Source: Smallanthus sonchifolius | Lineage: Eukaryota > Streptophyta > Magnoliopsida > Asterales > Asteraceae | Assembly: GCA_023525975.1 (NCBI GenBank) | Contig: CM042030.1 | Coordinates: forward strand, 29,444,350 to 29,508,349 | Length of the DNA: 64,000 nt | Direction: 5' to 3' | Shown here: positions 11,312 to 23,727 of the stretch, one piece after another | Position numbering within the stretch: the stretch's first letter is position 1 | Layout of the letters: each line of letters opens with the position of its first letter | The notes under the pieces: generated by a model | What the model saw: only the letters and a program-made list of their open reading frames with translations | What the model was told of the DNA's origin: nothing | The model's database searches: none | Program-made: the position numbers and the translations under genes

Positions 11312-12535
11312 GTATGCATTGAATTCGAAGTTAGAACCATGTGGAAACCACAGTCCCAATCTTTGTTTTCCTTTCAGATAACGAAAAATTCTCTTTACTG
11401 CAATCAAATGAGACTCTTTTGGTTTTGCTTGGAATCTGGAACAAATACACACAGCTAACATTATGTCTGGTCTTGAAGCGGTTAAGTACATGAGAGATCC
11501 AATCATTGCACGGTAGAGTCGGCAATCAACTTCTTTTCCATTCGGGTCAAAATTCAATTTATGATGGACCGAAATTGGAGTATCATATGGGGTACAGTCT
11601 TCCATCTTGAATCGGCTCAAGATGTCCTTTACATACTTGGACTAATGAATAAAGAAACCATCTTCCTTCTGATTAACTTGAAGACCTAGGAAAAATGATA
11701 ACTTTCCCATATATGACATCTCAAACTTCGATTTCATAATACTCTCAAACTCTTTGCACAACCCTTCATTTGTAGAGCCAAAAATAATATCATCTACATA
11801 TATCTGTACCAGTAGATAATCTCCCCTTGCTTTCTTAATGAATAAAGTCGAGTCAATATGTCATCCTCCTTGACTTTACCATATAAGAAAGCACTTTTTA
11901 CATCTAATTGAAACACCTTAAACCCTTTGTATGAAGCAAAAGCAAGAAACAACCTTATAGCTTCAAGCCTAGCAACAGGAGCATAAACCTCGGTGTAATC
12001 AATTCCCTCTTGTTGATTGAAACCTTGTACAACTAATCTTGCCTTATTTCTCACCACAACACCTCGATCATCTTTCTTGCATTTAAACACCCACTTAGTA
12101 CCAACTGGATACACCCTTTGGAAGATCTACAAGATTCCAAACTTTAAGTTTGTCAAACTGAGCAAGTTCTTCCTGCATGGCCTCTATCCAATTGTTATCA
12201 CGTAACGCCATTTCGACATTCTTTAGTTCGACCTGAGAAATAAAACAGAAATGTGAGCATACATCAAGAACACCAGTATCCTTAAAACCTGTATACAAGC
12301 AAGTGTTTTCAATAATAGAACACGTTTGCACTCCATCTCGCAAATTTCGAATGATATTTGTAATCGGATGAGCTTTGAGTTCCTTGATTGATGCAACCTC
12401 AGGAACGGGCAGCACATCAACTTTAGTTGTATCAGATTGATAAGACAGATCTTGATTAACTGGTATCTCCGAGTCTAGATTTGTAGGAATCTCCCCCTGA
12501 GCCTGCGTCAAATTAGAAGGTTCATCAACTAACAA
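11312..12535 (-). pseudogene. copia reverse transcriptase and RNase H, broken
   Basis: Copies element RNA to DNA. From the right: the pre-RT segment (WIEAMQEELAQFDKLKVWNL, about 12115-12210), the RT fingers and palm with KARLVVQGFNQQEGIDY and the first catalytic region FQLDVKSAFLYGKVKE (to about 11865). An internal deletion then removes the middle of RT, and the frame is shifted across the YVDD-region remnant (about 11780-11830). RNase H-side sequence follows with stops: RAMIGSLMYLTASRPDI and RIFRYLKGKQRLGLWFPHG (11620-11313). It stops at the A1 insertion. Not functional. Confidence 0.9.
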
Positions 12536-13680
12536 AGGATCAGCAGAAGAATATTGGAAAATAACATTGTCGTCCTCACTATCAGACTCTTGTGTTCCCG
12601 AACAAGAAGCGACATTAGGAACTGGAGCAGATGTAAAGGGAACAGATGATTGTGGAACCGTAGTCGATAGAAAACCACTATTCTATGCATCCTGACATGA
12701 ATCATATAATACAGCAGCTTCCCCAGGAGAAATATCATAAGGTAATTGAAAAGACTTGAATAAATTAGCATAATCAAAAGCCCAGTCTGGTCCAATCGCC
12801 ATTTGAGGTAAAGACCGATTAGAACAATTAATATGAAACCATTCTTCAACCTGACGAGTCTCTTTGTTATAAACCCTCTTGGTAGTAGAATTTGCAACAT
12901 ACCCCAGAAAGATCCCTTCAATAGCCTTAGCACTGAACTTGGTTGGGACATCTCTAACTTTCAACAGGGTGCATGGATTACCAAAAGGTAGTAAATATTC
13001 CAAATTCGGCTTCCGATTATTAAGCAATTCATAACATGTCTGGTTGTGTCTCTTAACGGTCAAGACTCTGTTCAAAACGTGACACGCAGTATTCACAGCC
13101 TCAGCCCAAAAAGTAACTGGAAGCTTAGAATTTGCAAGCATCGTATGTGCCGTTTCAACCAAAGTCCTGTTCTTTCATTCAGCAACTCCATTTTGTTGAG
13201 GTACATATGTCGCACTGAATTCATGATGAATTCCCTTTTGAAGAAAAAATAATCCCATCTTGCTATTTTTAAACTCGTTGCCACTGTCACTCCTAATTCT
13301 TTTGACTTTCAGTTTGCACAAATTTTCTAAACTTAGGATTAAGAATTTTACCAACTCTGTGGTTTTGGCTTTAGAAGCAAGGAATTTAACCCATGAAAAT
13401 CTAGAGAAATCATCTGTTACTACCAGACAGTAGATTTACCGCCAATGCTCCTGATACTAATCGGTCCGAACAAATCCATATGAAGTAGCTCCAAAGGAGT
13501 CACAATAGAATTCTTTGTCTTAGATTTGTGGGACTTCTTGTGTTGTTTCCCCTTCTTGCGAGCAATATAGTCATCAAGACCGGAAAATTTCATTTCCGGA
13601 ACACCAATAACTAGATCATTCTTCACGAGATAATTCATTATCCGATAATTGATGTGAGCAAGTTTCCTGTGCCACAAAAT
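12536..13680 (-). pseudogene. copia integrase, zinc-site cysteines lost
   Basis: Would join the DNA copy to the chromosome. The N-terminal zinc domain starts WHRKLAHINYR (about 13677). Its two His are present, but the usual CxxC pair reads YIAR, so both zinc cysteines are gone. The core begins at LLHMDLFGP (first catalytic Asp). The second Asp and Glu lie in a frame-shifted stretch (about 13160-13420), with a stop right after the Glu region near 13180. The C-terminal part (NTACHVLNRVLTVKRHNQT and KAIEGIFLGYV, 12683-13162) is open. The stretch 12536-12682 is a low-complexity linker to RT. Confidence 0.87.
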
Positions 13681-14135
13681 AGAATCCTACTCAGACGCCT
13701 TGGAGAGTAAACATGTAGGAATTGAATCCGTTGTAATAGCAACACTCATGTCTAGGACATATGTGTCATTTCTCCTCGGAGCCTTCATTAGAATCCATTC
13801 GTCAGGAATAACAAAGCCCAGTTTCAAGATATAACACTCAGAATCATTGAAATGAAATGAAAATTTCTTGTCACACACTTGAGATACACTCAAAAGATTA
13901 TGTTCAAGTTGCTCCACATAGTTCACTTTCTCAATTTGACTTTATCATTCTGCAAAGTACCCTAACCAGTTATGTACCTGCCTTTATTTCCAACAAAAGC
14001 GACATAACCACCATCAATATTAATAACATCTTCCAGCAAACGAATATTCACTGTCATATGTCGAGAACAACCACTATCCACATACCACGTATTGTTGATA
14101 GTCCTCCTTGGTTGTCCCTACATAAATAAAGAAAA
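13681..14135 (-). pseudogene. copia aspartic protease region
   Basis: Cuts the polyprotein. The active-site motif WYVDSGCSRHMT is readable on the minus strand at about 14090-14050 with the catalytic Asp kept. Downstream is the typical copia segment EHNLLSVSQVCDKKFSFHF (about 13910-13850). Stops separate it from the linker at about 14133 and from integrase at about 13685. Confidence 0.85.
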
Positions 14136-15488
14136 TCAGTTAGAAATAGGAACCCAAGCCATTGTTGTTTTGGGTCGTCTAGATGGATCAAAATAAATAA
14201 CTTTAAGCAATTCACAATCAACATTGTCATCAACCTTTGGAACATAAGATTCACAATTAGACCTTCTCAATGAAGACATAGCATGATTAATTGGAAAAAC
14301 ATTATTAGATTTATGATTATCAGATTCAGAGATTTCCAAAAATTTCTTTAATTTTCTATTACGTCTTCTTCGTTGTGGTCTAGAAAGTTTTACCTTAGGT
14401 TGAGAACCTTTTGGAATTCCAACATGTGGAATCTCAAACTTATTTTGAAAAACAACTGGTTTAGAAGTATGCTTATCATGTTGCTTAAATCTCGAAGATT
14501 TAGCAAATGATTGACAAGGCACATTCTTTACAACACTAGAAGTAGACTGTCCCAAATTTGGTCTTTTCAGAATCGTCACCACACGTTGTTGTGAGGAAAC
14601 ACTCATTAATTTGCCTTGATTCTTATAAGGACAGTGAATAAGAATATAATCAGCCTCATTACAATGAAAGCAAACTCTTTTATCTTGATGATTTCTTATA
14701 TAAGGAGTTTTTCTTGAATTTGATGACTCATCCGATGAACAAGCTTCAGAAGATTTTACTGAACAGTTGACTGGCTTCTTTTGAACAAAAACTTGTTTAG
14801 TTACCGTTGATGAATTCTTCTTCGGATGACCAGCAGCAACAAAACCACTTGATTGTAACATTTTGGAAATTTTAGGTTGATCAACTTTCACTTCATTAGG
14901 TACTGTTAAAATGCATCTATCACGAGTAACATTTTTCACTACCTTTGGTTCATCAAGTTGCACTTCCTTAAGAATGCCTTCAACCTTTTTATTATCAAAA
15001 AAATCATCCTCAGAATCAGAATCATATATCATATCTTCCCCAGTTACTGGATTTACTTTCAACACCATCTGTGGATCAATTTCCTCTTCATGAATAATTT
15101 CTGGTTCAACCACATAATTTGCATTGAATGGTGGAGGAACAAATCCAATTCCAGCAACCCTCTTTGTAGGATCAGTATTAGCATTAAAGTAATCTAATAC
15201 CACATATGAATTTTCAAAATTCTCCAGTTTTCTATGTAATTTGATCACTTCAGATTCTTTATCAGAAATTTCTTTGTTCTTCTGAGCGACAATTTCATTT
15301 CGCTTCTCAATCTCAGCATAAGACATATCCAGATGATATGCTTGTTCCTTATATTTCAATCCCAAAGAGTTCAAATCTCTTTTCAAAGACTCAATTCTAT
15401 CTATACACAATTTTTCATTATCTTTCAATTTTTGATTAACTGTATGCATTGATTTTATATCACAAATTAAATTTGTATTATCAGTCAT
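14136..15488 (-). pseudogene. copia gag-pol linker: coiled coil and second zinc knuckle
   Basis: Open for 450 residues. Residues about 10-95 are Lys/Glu/Leu-rich with heptad-like spacing and look like a coiled coil. An acidic stretch follows (DSDSEDDFFDN). At about residue 280 a CCHC knuckle reads CFHCNEADYILIHC, where Gly-His has become Asp-Tyr, so zinc binding is probably lost. A basic QRRRRNRKLKK tract is near residue 380. Such linkers between gag and protease occur in many plant copia polyproteins; the coiled coil may serve assembly. It is separated by stops from gag at about 15489. Confidence 0.75.
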
Positions 15489-15494
15489 TACTTT

Positions 15495-17175
15495 TTACAG
15501 TTTATCTTTTATACTGATGCAATTTGAGCAATAAATGTGACAGCCAGAATCTTTTACCTTTGAAGGATCTGACATATCTGCCATGAAGACTTTTGTAATC
15601 GGAATATTTTCAGAATCAGCACTATCAGAAGAATTTTGAGTTAATACTATATCATCTTCATATACACCAGATGCAATATCAGACTCAACATTATGTACGT
15701 GATCACACTCTTCATCAGCACTTGGCAAACTCTCACCATCACTTGAGCTATCATCATTAGTTGACTCTTCAGATTTTACAGAATGAATCTCAACTACAAA
15801 ATCTTGATCTATTGTACCAACCAAATCTTCAAGATGAATACCCCAGTCATAGTTTTCATCATTTTGAGCAACCAAAGCAGATGATGCAGATACATGATTA
15901 GAATTTCTAGAGCCAGAGGAGCCATGTGACTGATTACGATTGTTCTGAAAGTTATTAGGCTTCTTCTGAGAACCAAATTCAACTTTTGGTTTCACACATT
16001 CTTTGGCAAAATGACCATACTCCTGACAGTTATAGCTATGAACTTTGGTTTTGTCAAATCCCATACGTGAACGACTGTTAGAACCGATATACTTTCTTCC
16101 AGTCTTTTTCAAAAAAAATCCTTTGCTTGTCTCATCAGCATAGCCATGTTCCATTGAATGTTCATCTCTTCCAGATCAACATGATCAATTTGTCTGAAAT
16201 CCTCTTCAATAACATCTGGATCATGAATCTTTCCTCCAATAAAATTTTCATAAGAAGCCATAAATGAAGAAAACATCGCTAAATAATCATCAGGAACTCT
16301 ATGATTCATATTATGTGTTCCAGATGATGAAGAAGCTGTATTTGCAAAGAAACCAAAATGACTTGGAACCCCAGAACAATGATCATTAGAAACATCTTGA
16401 GTATCACCAGAAAAGAATGCAACCCCTGCACCAGTTTTACCAGAAGTCTTAGCAAAATACATTGAAGGATCTTGAATATGCTCCATATTTGTTTTCTTCT
16501 TTTTCATATTCAAATCATGTGATTGAATCTTCCCAAGAACCTCTTCAAGAGACAGAGTTTTATACTTGACATTCTCTTTATCAAAACTGAATAGACATCA
16601 AATTTAGATGGTAATGCCTCCAAAAACTTATCATTTATCTCTTAAGTATCATAAACTATTGAAGCACTTGACAATTCACTCAGCAAATGATAGAATCTTG
16701 TTGCAAGATCATCTAAAGATTCATTTTGAAAGCGTTCGAATACTAAGAACTGCTTCTTCAGTAATTCTTTTCTGCTTTTCTTAACATCCAAACTGCCTTC
16801 ACACCACTTTTGTAAGGCTTCCCACAATTGTTGAGAAGTCCTGAATTGTTTAAAACTATGATAAATTTCTTTAGGAAAAGTCATTAAGATACTAGCCATA
16901 GCCTTCTTTTCCCTATCAAATAGTAATTTTTCTTCTGTGGTTAAAGCATAAACCGATTTAGGAACATCATCCTTTCTCATCTAAGTATATGTCAGATGTG
17001 TATAGCCTTCCAAGATTGAAATCCATAAACTTGTATCAGTAAAAGACACGAACTGATCAAACCGATCTTTCTAGTTAGAATAATCTGCAAGACTTAACAA
17101 TTTGGGTGGTTTCTGAGATGTACCAATCTCGTTATCGTAATTTAACATGTTAGTCACTTGCACCATATTTGCCAT
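15495..17175 (-). pseudogene. copia gag, several stops
   Basis: Nucleocapsid/capsid protein. I place the start at 17175 (MANMVQVTNMLNYDNE). A Trp codon near 17070 has become TAG, and another stop lies near 16982. Next is a UBN2/gag core (TEEKLLFDREKKAMASILM and LWEALQKWCEGSLDVKKSRK, 16642-16980). After frame breaks at about 16640 and 16510, a zinc-knuckle relic reads SYNCQEYGHFAKEC near 16030, with the first Cys now Ser. An acidic Ser-rich tail ends at 15495. Confidence 0.87.
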
Positions 17176-17680
17176 TTTCAAAAAAATATAATAAGTTCGC
17201 TTAAAATCCAAATAAGCGAATTTAAGAGAAGTGAACTTGATAAGTTCGCTTAAGACAAAAAAATCCGGTAAGTTCGCCTATAGAATAAGTTCGCTTAAAC
17301 TGAGAGAAGCGAACTTAAGTTCGCCTGCAACAAATATCTGTAAGTTCGCTTACTTCAGCTGTAACAAACTCAGCAAGAAATGAAACCAAACACGAACAAA
17401 CATCACCTGAAATCATCATTTTTCACAGATTTGAAGGAATTTAAAGAAATTGGATCGTAGGATTTAGTATTTTACGAATTAGAACACTTCTATTGGATTA
17501 ATTTCACCAAAATCCACTTCAAATCCACGAATTCAGCAGCAAAATCAACTTCAAGAACTTGAAAACTCCATGGATACAAAAACTTGTAAAAATGATCAAT
17601 TCCTTGTCAAATTATACACAAGATCGTCTCTAATCACCAAGAATCAAACACAAATCACGAGCAAAAGCTCTGATACCACT
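17176..17680 (-). promoter_or_regulatory. copia leader and primer-binding site
   Basis: The primer site TGGTATCAGAGC is on the minus strand at 17678-17667, 2 bases from the LTR. At about 17190-17350 the leader carries repeated AAGTTCGCTT and its complement, the same word family as the palindromes in this element's LTR. Confidence 0.88.
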
Positions 17681-18115
17681 TGTAGGTCCCAATTCGATGC
17701 GTGACGGATCTCTAGACTCGCGGTATGACACGATGATAACGTGCGAAATCCATGATCAACGTGCAACGTGTAACTCAATCAACAACACGGTGTAAATAAA
17801 CTTTCTCTTTGTATATCACCAAAAGATAGAGTTTACAAGATTCACCGATTACAATTGATTCAGTCTCTTAACTTAATCTGTAAACACCTATTTATAGACA
17901 CAAACTCTGTAGTAGCCGAACTTAACAAGTTCGCCTCAAATAGAACAGGCGAACTTAACAAGTTCGCCTCTAATAGGCTAGGCGAACTTACCAACTTCGC
18001 CTCTAGCAGAACTTGTTCTATCACTTAGACAAAATCTATACAATTACATAAAAACATAAAGACAAAAAGACCTAAACTATTACAAATCTTTTTTCATACA
18101 TTCTATGTCCTAACA
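17681..18115 (-). repeat. copia 5' LTR (435 bp)
   Basis: Minus strand starts TGTTAGGACATAG (18115) and ends GGGACCTACA (17681). A TATA box TATAAATA lies at 17896-17889. Just upstream of it (about 18005-17915) are inverted repeats with arms AAGTTCGCCT and AGGCGAACTT. The 3' copy lies outside the window. Confidence 0.9.
17889..17896 (-). promoter_or_regulatory. TATA box of copia LTR
   Basis: TATAAATA on the minus strand inside the 435-bp LTR, about 220 bases after its start. It follows the palindrome array directly, the usual place for the RNA polymerase II promoter of such elements. Confidence 0.7.
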
Positions 18116-19427
18116 TATATATTAAAGTAACATTCTTATTCAAGTATCCATATATTTGGTTATTTCCAAATCATTTACCAAATCAAACATATATATATGC
18201 ATGCATATTTCGACCCATATATATGTATGTATATTCTAGTTTCTCTTTGCCTTAAAACTTGACATCACACAAATCAACAACTTATCATTAAAATGATGAA
18301 ATCAACAAATTATACATATAACTTCGTTATTTTCGGTCCATATAAATATATTTATAGAAAAAACCCTAATTTTTAAACTTAATAAAATTAAGCTTTTATA
18401 AAAACTTATTAACTCTTTAAATCTCTTTGATTTTTATTGTGAACAACATGTTTTAACCTAGAATATAAAGATGAAAAGAAAGGATTTGAATTGGGTTCTC
18501 ACCACTAGTCAAGCTAGGTGAAGATCTATTAGTAGAAGATGATGGATGCTCTTGCTATCAAGACCCGACTTTTAGCTCCAATCTTCCTTGAATCTTCAAT
18601 CTTCAAACTAACTTTCTAGACTTGTGTTCTTTGGATTTTAAAAGAGTGGAAGTATGTGTGTGCATATGTGTGTCGATATATATCAAGAAGAGAGGGAGGT
18701 GGAGTGTTGGTTCATGCAAAATGATTACTAATGATGGATGAGTGGATTGATTTGGTCTTTGCTTGCTTCAATGGTTGAAAGAGTATGGAACTTATGACAC
18801 AAAATCATGTAAATAATATGGATTTGGTGGTGGTTTGGTGAGTGGGTGGCCTCACATGGGTGGGTCTCGGTCGAGAGGTGCATGGGGGGGGGGGGGGTTG
18901 GGTCTTGTTCCAACTTCTAGTTTAAATCTAACACTTAGTTGGTAGGCTTTTAGGTAGTATATACCCGGTATGTGATCCCGTGATTTAACACTCGGTGTAC
19001 GAACTTTTAAATGTTAAAAACCCTATATATTTTTGTATCTTGACTATTTTTAATAGTTTACTAATTAAACTAGTCACAGTTAATATCTTAACTATAATAT
19101 ATATGTATACACACAAAAATAACTTGTCACTTATGAAATAAACATTTTTGTGTCCACTTTTAATAGTTTTGTCACCAATATTTATGTTTTTATATTAAGA
19201 TGGATTACTAGACTTTACTGAAATAACAATCTTGTTAGTCACCAACGAACGCACCTTGCGGGTTAAAATTACTTATTTCCTAGTAATTCTCAAACATTAC
19301 TAAATATATTGTGTGTTCCTTTGCTAGCCCCTTGACAACACTATGTCAAAATAATAAACCAGGAAATTTAAATCATGAACATGAAATTATGCGATATGGA
19401 TATTGACCTGACATGCTAGGTGTCACA
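18116..19427 (-). repeat. Probable LTR fragment K
   Basis: No protein-coding content. On the minus strand the segment would start TGTGACACCTAGC at 19427. It has TATATA at 18682-18677, a CA-rich stretch after it and GTGGTGAGAACCC near 18505, the order seen in other LTRs here. A run of 14 G lies at 18884-18897. The left end would be cut by the copia insertion. With no second copy in view this is inferred from layout only. Confidence 0.4.
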
Positions 19428-19946
19428 ATATACATCGAATCATTTCGTGAAGATGGATCTGCCAATCGTTTACATTCAAATTGGTTTTGAAAATCGTTTA
19501 CATATAAATGGTTTTGCCGCTCGTTTACTTTTAAATGTTTATGACAATGTTTTCAAGGAAAACGGTCTCATATTATGGCCACGTATACATTATCAACATT
19601 TTTCAAGGAAAACTACTTTACATTGAGATAATCAAACCTGTGAACTCACCAACCTTTGTGTTGACCTTCAAGTATGTTTTTCAGGTAATTCATAGCTATG
19701 GCACGATTGGAATAGGTTAACCATTTGGATTAAGCCCTAGAAGTCGAAGACGTATGACTGTCAAACCTCAAGTCGATTTTGATCTTTATGGATTTAGATC
19801 AATGTACTAATTCATGTTAGTATTAAAATGGTGTTCAACACCTTAGTAGCCTTTATTTTAGTTTTCGTTGTTGTGTAAAGTTACCAATCGTTACAGCCTT
19901 AATTTATTTATTTATATATTAAGTGAATAAATTTGGGGGTGTGACA
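19428..19946 (+). repeat. LTR tail of element F
   Basis: Ends GGGGGTGTGACA, followed after 3 bases by a primer site. It holds TGAACTCACC, the hairpin CAAC/GTTG (19650-19663) and TTTTTCAG (about 19684), the same tail layout as A, C and E. The upstream part of this LTR is displaced or lost. Confidence 0.75.
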
Positions 19947-19949
19947 GAT

Positions 19950-19961
19950 TGGTATCAGAGC
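19950..19961 (+). promoter_or_regulatory. Primer-binding site of element F
   Basis: TGGTATCAGAGC, 3 bases after an LTR ending TGACA, complementary to initiator Met tRNA. It fixes F as a plus-strand element. Confidence 0.85.
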
Positions 19962-19962
19962 C

Positions 19963-22502
19963 AATGGTTTTAGCGAATTAGGTCTCCGTAGTGACACCTA
20001 GGCTCTAACCATACTCATTTAGGGACCATGATTTCTAAGACTTGCATCACACTAACAACACCCAAGACTTGAGTATAGAATTCCAACCGTTGCTGAACAA
20101 CTTGAGTGACCATTAATGTATGTAGTTACACTAGGGTATTTTTAGCTATATTAATATTAAATACAATTATGTGGAATACGTAACAAACATCTAATGCGTA
20201 CAACAATGTGGAAATAATAATCACCTACAATATGACCGAACCAAGTATCACTGTTTGGGTTATGAGACAAAGATGACAGGTACTCGGCACAATAACTCTG
20301 GAAGATCGAGTTACGAGCTGAGCTTGGGTGACAACGGTAGTGATCACAAGTTATTGATCTTGGTGTTACAACGGGTTGCACCTGTACCTATATTTGTACC
20401 ACACCTGCATCTACTCTAGTTGTGGAGTTAGCTTCTTTTTCTTGACATATGTTGTCTTCATCCGGTGTGGTATATATATTCACTTCAGTAACTTGTTGGA
20501 TTGGATAACTAAAACTTTCGCCATGAGATATAGCAGAAGAAACTACCCGATTAGAAGGGAACCTGAGGTGGAGAAAACATGACTAAACGGGAGAGAAATC
20601 CACGGGTCGGGAGACCCATAGACTCATCTGGGTCATGTGGATCCACACATACATATAAAGTTGGAGCATAATTTGCTTGACACTGATTTGAGGATCTCTG
20701 CCCTAATATAGTGCTTAACTTCCACCACACACGTGTTGTTAACAGAGGGCACTAGTTGTGCCTCACTACCATTAAATCCATCCAACAACAGCCTTAATCG
20801 ACAAATCTATGAGTATTGGTACAAATAACCATGAGTGATCAGATGGAGCATGCATACTTGTACGAGAAAATGCAACACGAAGACACGATCTAATGAACAT
20901 TTCAGATCCGTTTTAACTGAGAGCTTGGGATAGGAGAAACACTATAGGGACCATGCAAAGTAAATTATCATTACGGGTGCACACGTAATCACAATTTGCA
21001 GTTCATAAGAACTCTAGTGAGTCTTACTGTCCGAGTAAATGTTCATGATTAATATGTATTTCTATTTCCGACTCCCGGTCATTCGAGTATTGATCGAAAC
21101 TATCGTAACCTTAGGGTTGAGCCAAAGACATCAAATGACGCGATGGGCTACCTCAGGTGACAAGGGAATGTACATCATCTCTTTCATTATTGAATCCTAA
21201 TAGATCTAAATCTCTTATCGAGACTTTATTGGCATGATAATTTTGACTGAAACACTGAAGATATCTATTCTCAGCTAATTTGACCTCGGTACTTTGGCCG
21301 AATTTGGATATTTCTTGTAACGAATTATTTCACCTTTTGAGGTTCAGCCGTAAGTTTTCTCCTTTCTATCTCCTTACTTACCTAGCAACATAGGATACTT
21401 ATCTTCGGTCTAACATGAATCAGACTTTTACATTTCTGATTTCCCTATTAGATATTCATATAACATTCTTACAGTTCGGAAGGAACGAGAGAAACTCAAA
21501 TTTGATTTAATCAACCCTTTAGTGGATCTTGAGCAACGGAGATCTTCCCTCATCCATTTGTGCTTTGTAAAGCATATACCCTTGGACATCCAAGACATTA
21601 GTAATCCTAGACATTCTTCCTATAACCAAATAAGCCATTTTTATGCTCTCTCAAGAGTTTACTCCCTTGCATCTATTTCGATTCCTCAAATTCCTTTTAT
21701 TATTATATTCGCTCTTTTTCAAGATCTTTCTGAGATATCTAGATATCTTCTCCAAGGAACCTAAGAACATGACGTTCTCACGTTCGACAAATTCCTGAAG
21801 TTATACTTGATTCTCATCTATTTTCCAACATCTACCTAAAGAGAGTCAAGCCTCAGACTAAATTGAAAATGCTATTATATCAAAGCCTACCAATTTAATG
21901 GTTGGCAAACTCGGAATCGATTTCAGGAGGCACTACTTCTATGAGATAAATTCCACGATGTGAGTGTTTACCTTCTCATCTAGACGAACTACAGTCTAAA
22001 ATTTCTTAAGACTTGTCTACCTCGTTGACATGATAGTTAAGTCATAAATCCACAAATCAAGAAAATTACAACCTAAATGTTCGACTACAGTAGAAGTGTA
22101 GTGCAAACAATGGTTAAAAGTCCATTCTCACTTTTCTTTGAACCCCATGAAGATTCATTTGCCCTAAGAAACTGTTAAGCCAAATCAATTTCATGATTTC
22201 AAATACTTTAGCATTTCTTCCTTCTTCATCTAGATTCATTATCATCTTTAGATGAATCAAAGAAATCTGGATTATTCAATATTACTAGGAAATTTTTATT
22301 GCGTCGAGCTTATTGTTCGACACCTATTTCGTTAAGGACTCTATCAAAACTAACTTACGAATGACATGTGTGATAGTGTCACTAGTAACGTAATTGGATA
22401 AAACCAAGATCAATTTCATAGGATCAAGTACCCATAGAAATCTTACTGCATATCAAAGTTGTCTAATTCGCTACCTCGACAACTACTAACGGTTCCCTAA
22501 AC
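19963..22502 (+). mobile_element. Interior of element F, non-coding
   Basis: About 2.5 kb with no open frame above 80 codons resembling gag or pol on either strand. A 20-base word at 20970-20989 (ATTACGGGTGCACACGTAAT), preceded by GACCATG, occurs on the opposite strand at 35910-35929 in the post-gag region of G. F may therefore be a non-coding or decayed relative of G. It ends at the insertion of E (target TAAAC). Confidence 0.5.
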
Positions 22503-22870
22503 TGTAACACCCCAATTTTCATGTATAGAATACTAGAGGGACTAAAAATGTAATTTAGTAAAAGTATAAAGGGTTAAGTTGGAATAGATTCAAAGTTAAA
22601 GGGCTAAAAATAAAAATTAGTGAAAATAGACAGATGTCGGACCGACATCTGTAGAGAGATCGGTCCACTATGTAGGGAGCAAGGAAACCCTCGGGAGGTG
22701 ACACGTGTCAGGTGACTAATCATTGAAGTCTGACGCGTGGAGGGTCGATAACGGACCGACATGAAGGCCATAACGGTCCGCTATGCCCATTACACGCACT
22801 ACGGACCGACATCATGATCATAACGATCCGCTATGTATGCACCAAGGCAATTAAGCCGCCTCAATGGATG
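22503..22870 (+). repeat. Element E 5' LTR fragment
   Basis: Matches the first 369 bp of the 3' LTR (23850-24218), starting TGTAACACCC. It includes inverted repeats built on GGACCG/CGGTCC and GACATCTGTAG. It breaks off after CAATGGATG at 22870. Confidence 0.92.
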
Positions 22871-23727
22871 TTGGAATAACAAACCAAAACACAGTAGGAA
22901 ATAATCAATCGTGTACTTACAAGAATTTTAGTGACTATCACCCCAAACCTTTGAACGAAAAGAAGAATGCCATTGCAGCCATGCAGTGGATAACTTCTAT
23001 GGAGGCTGTAATCAAAATGATTAAATGTAGACTCGATCAGGCAGTTAAATTTGCTACACACTCATTTGAGGAAGATGCACTTGACTGGTGGGAGTCAGTC
23101 AAGCAGACCAACGGAGAGGAATATACCGATAGGATGAATTGGGAAGATTTGAAAGCTTTGATAGTAAAAAGATATTGTCCACAGAATACAGTGGAGAAGA
23201 TTGAGATGGAATTTCACCGGTTTGAAGCTAGAAACCTCACCCATCAAGAATATACCAGCAAATTTAATGAGATAGCCAAATTGCTACCACATCTAGTGAC
23301 CCCTGAATCTAGGAGGATTAAGTGTTATGTTCAGGGACTACCCCCTAAAGTTCGTACCTTAGTGAAAACTACTGCACCTGAAACTATGGATTCAGCAGTA
23401 CAACTTAGTGCAGTAATGTATGACGAGATAGAGGCACGAGAGAAGGCCAACAAGAAAAGCTTGGAAAAGACAACCTACGAAACCACCGATAACAAAATCC
23501 CAAGAAGAGAACAAGGTAATTCGGGAAAAGGTGTACAAGGGATTACATGCCATAACTGCCAACAAGTAGCACACTTCATAAGAGATTGTCCAACTATCAA
23601 ATGTCATAACTGTAATGAAATTGGACATTTTAGAAGTAATTGTCCAAAGATACCTCAAGCAAAGATAGGTGGTGGATCCAAAGGACGCATATATATCCTA
23701 GGAGGAAGGAAAGAGGGAGAACAATAG
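22864..23727 (+). CDS. gag of element E (287 aa), start donated by LTR
   Basis: The one gag here with no stop or frameshift. The ATG at 22864 belongs to the LTR fragment, so the first residues (MDV) are not original gag and the true N-terminus is deleted. The core has WWESVKQ, EYTSKFNEIAKLLPHLVTP and YVQGLPPKVRTLVK motifs, as in chromovirus gags B, C and D. Two zinc knuckles follow: CHNCQQVAHFIRDC (about residue 227; Gly replaced by Ala) and a normal CHNCNEIGHFRSNC (about residue 246). It stops at GRKEGEQ with no protease. With leader and primer site gone the element cannot copy itself, though a protein could be made if transcribed. Confidence 0.85.
   Translation: MDVGITNQNTVGNNQSCTYKNFSDYHPKPLNEKKNAIAAMQWITSMEAVIKMIKCRLDQAVKFATHSFEEDALDWWESVKQTNGEEYTDRMNWEDLKALIVKRYCPQNTVEKIEMEFHRFEARNLTHQEYTSKFNEIAKLLPHLVTPESRRIKCYVQGLPPKVRTLVKTTAPETMDSAVQLSAVMYDEIEAREKANKKSLEKTTYETTDNKIPRREQGNSGKGVQGITCHNCQQVAHFIRDCPTIKCHNCNEIGHFRSNCPKIPQAKIGGGSKGRIYILGGRKEGEQ

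Larger units (their letters stand above)
11312..18115 (-). mobile_element. Ty1/copia element, 3' part off window
   Basis: Minus-strand copia retrotransposon: 5' LTR 18115-17681, primer site 17678-17667, leader, then gag, protease, integrase, reverse transcriptase and RNase H in that order, which is the diagnostic copia order. It is cut off at 11312 by element A1; the rest of RNase H and the 3' LTR must lie beyond the left edge. Every domain carries stops or frameshifts, so it is an old copy. Confidence 0.93.

Noticed and set aside
18728..18913. Short minus-strand frame with a Pro run
   Set aside because: It arises from the G run in a probable LTR; no homology, low complexity.
19963..22502. 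Host gene in the longest stretch without retroelement proteins
   Set aside because: No open frame of useful length, no exon-like conserved domains, and a primer site directly upstream marks it as element interior.
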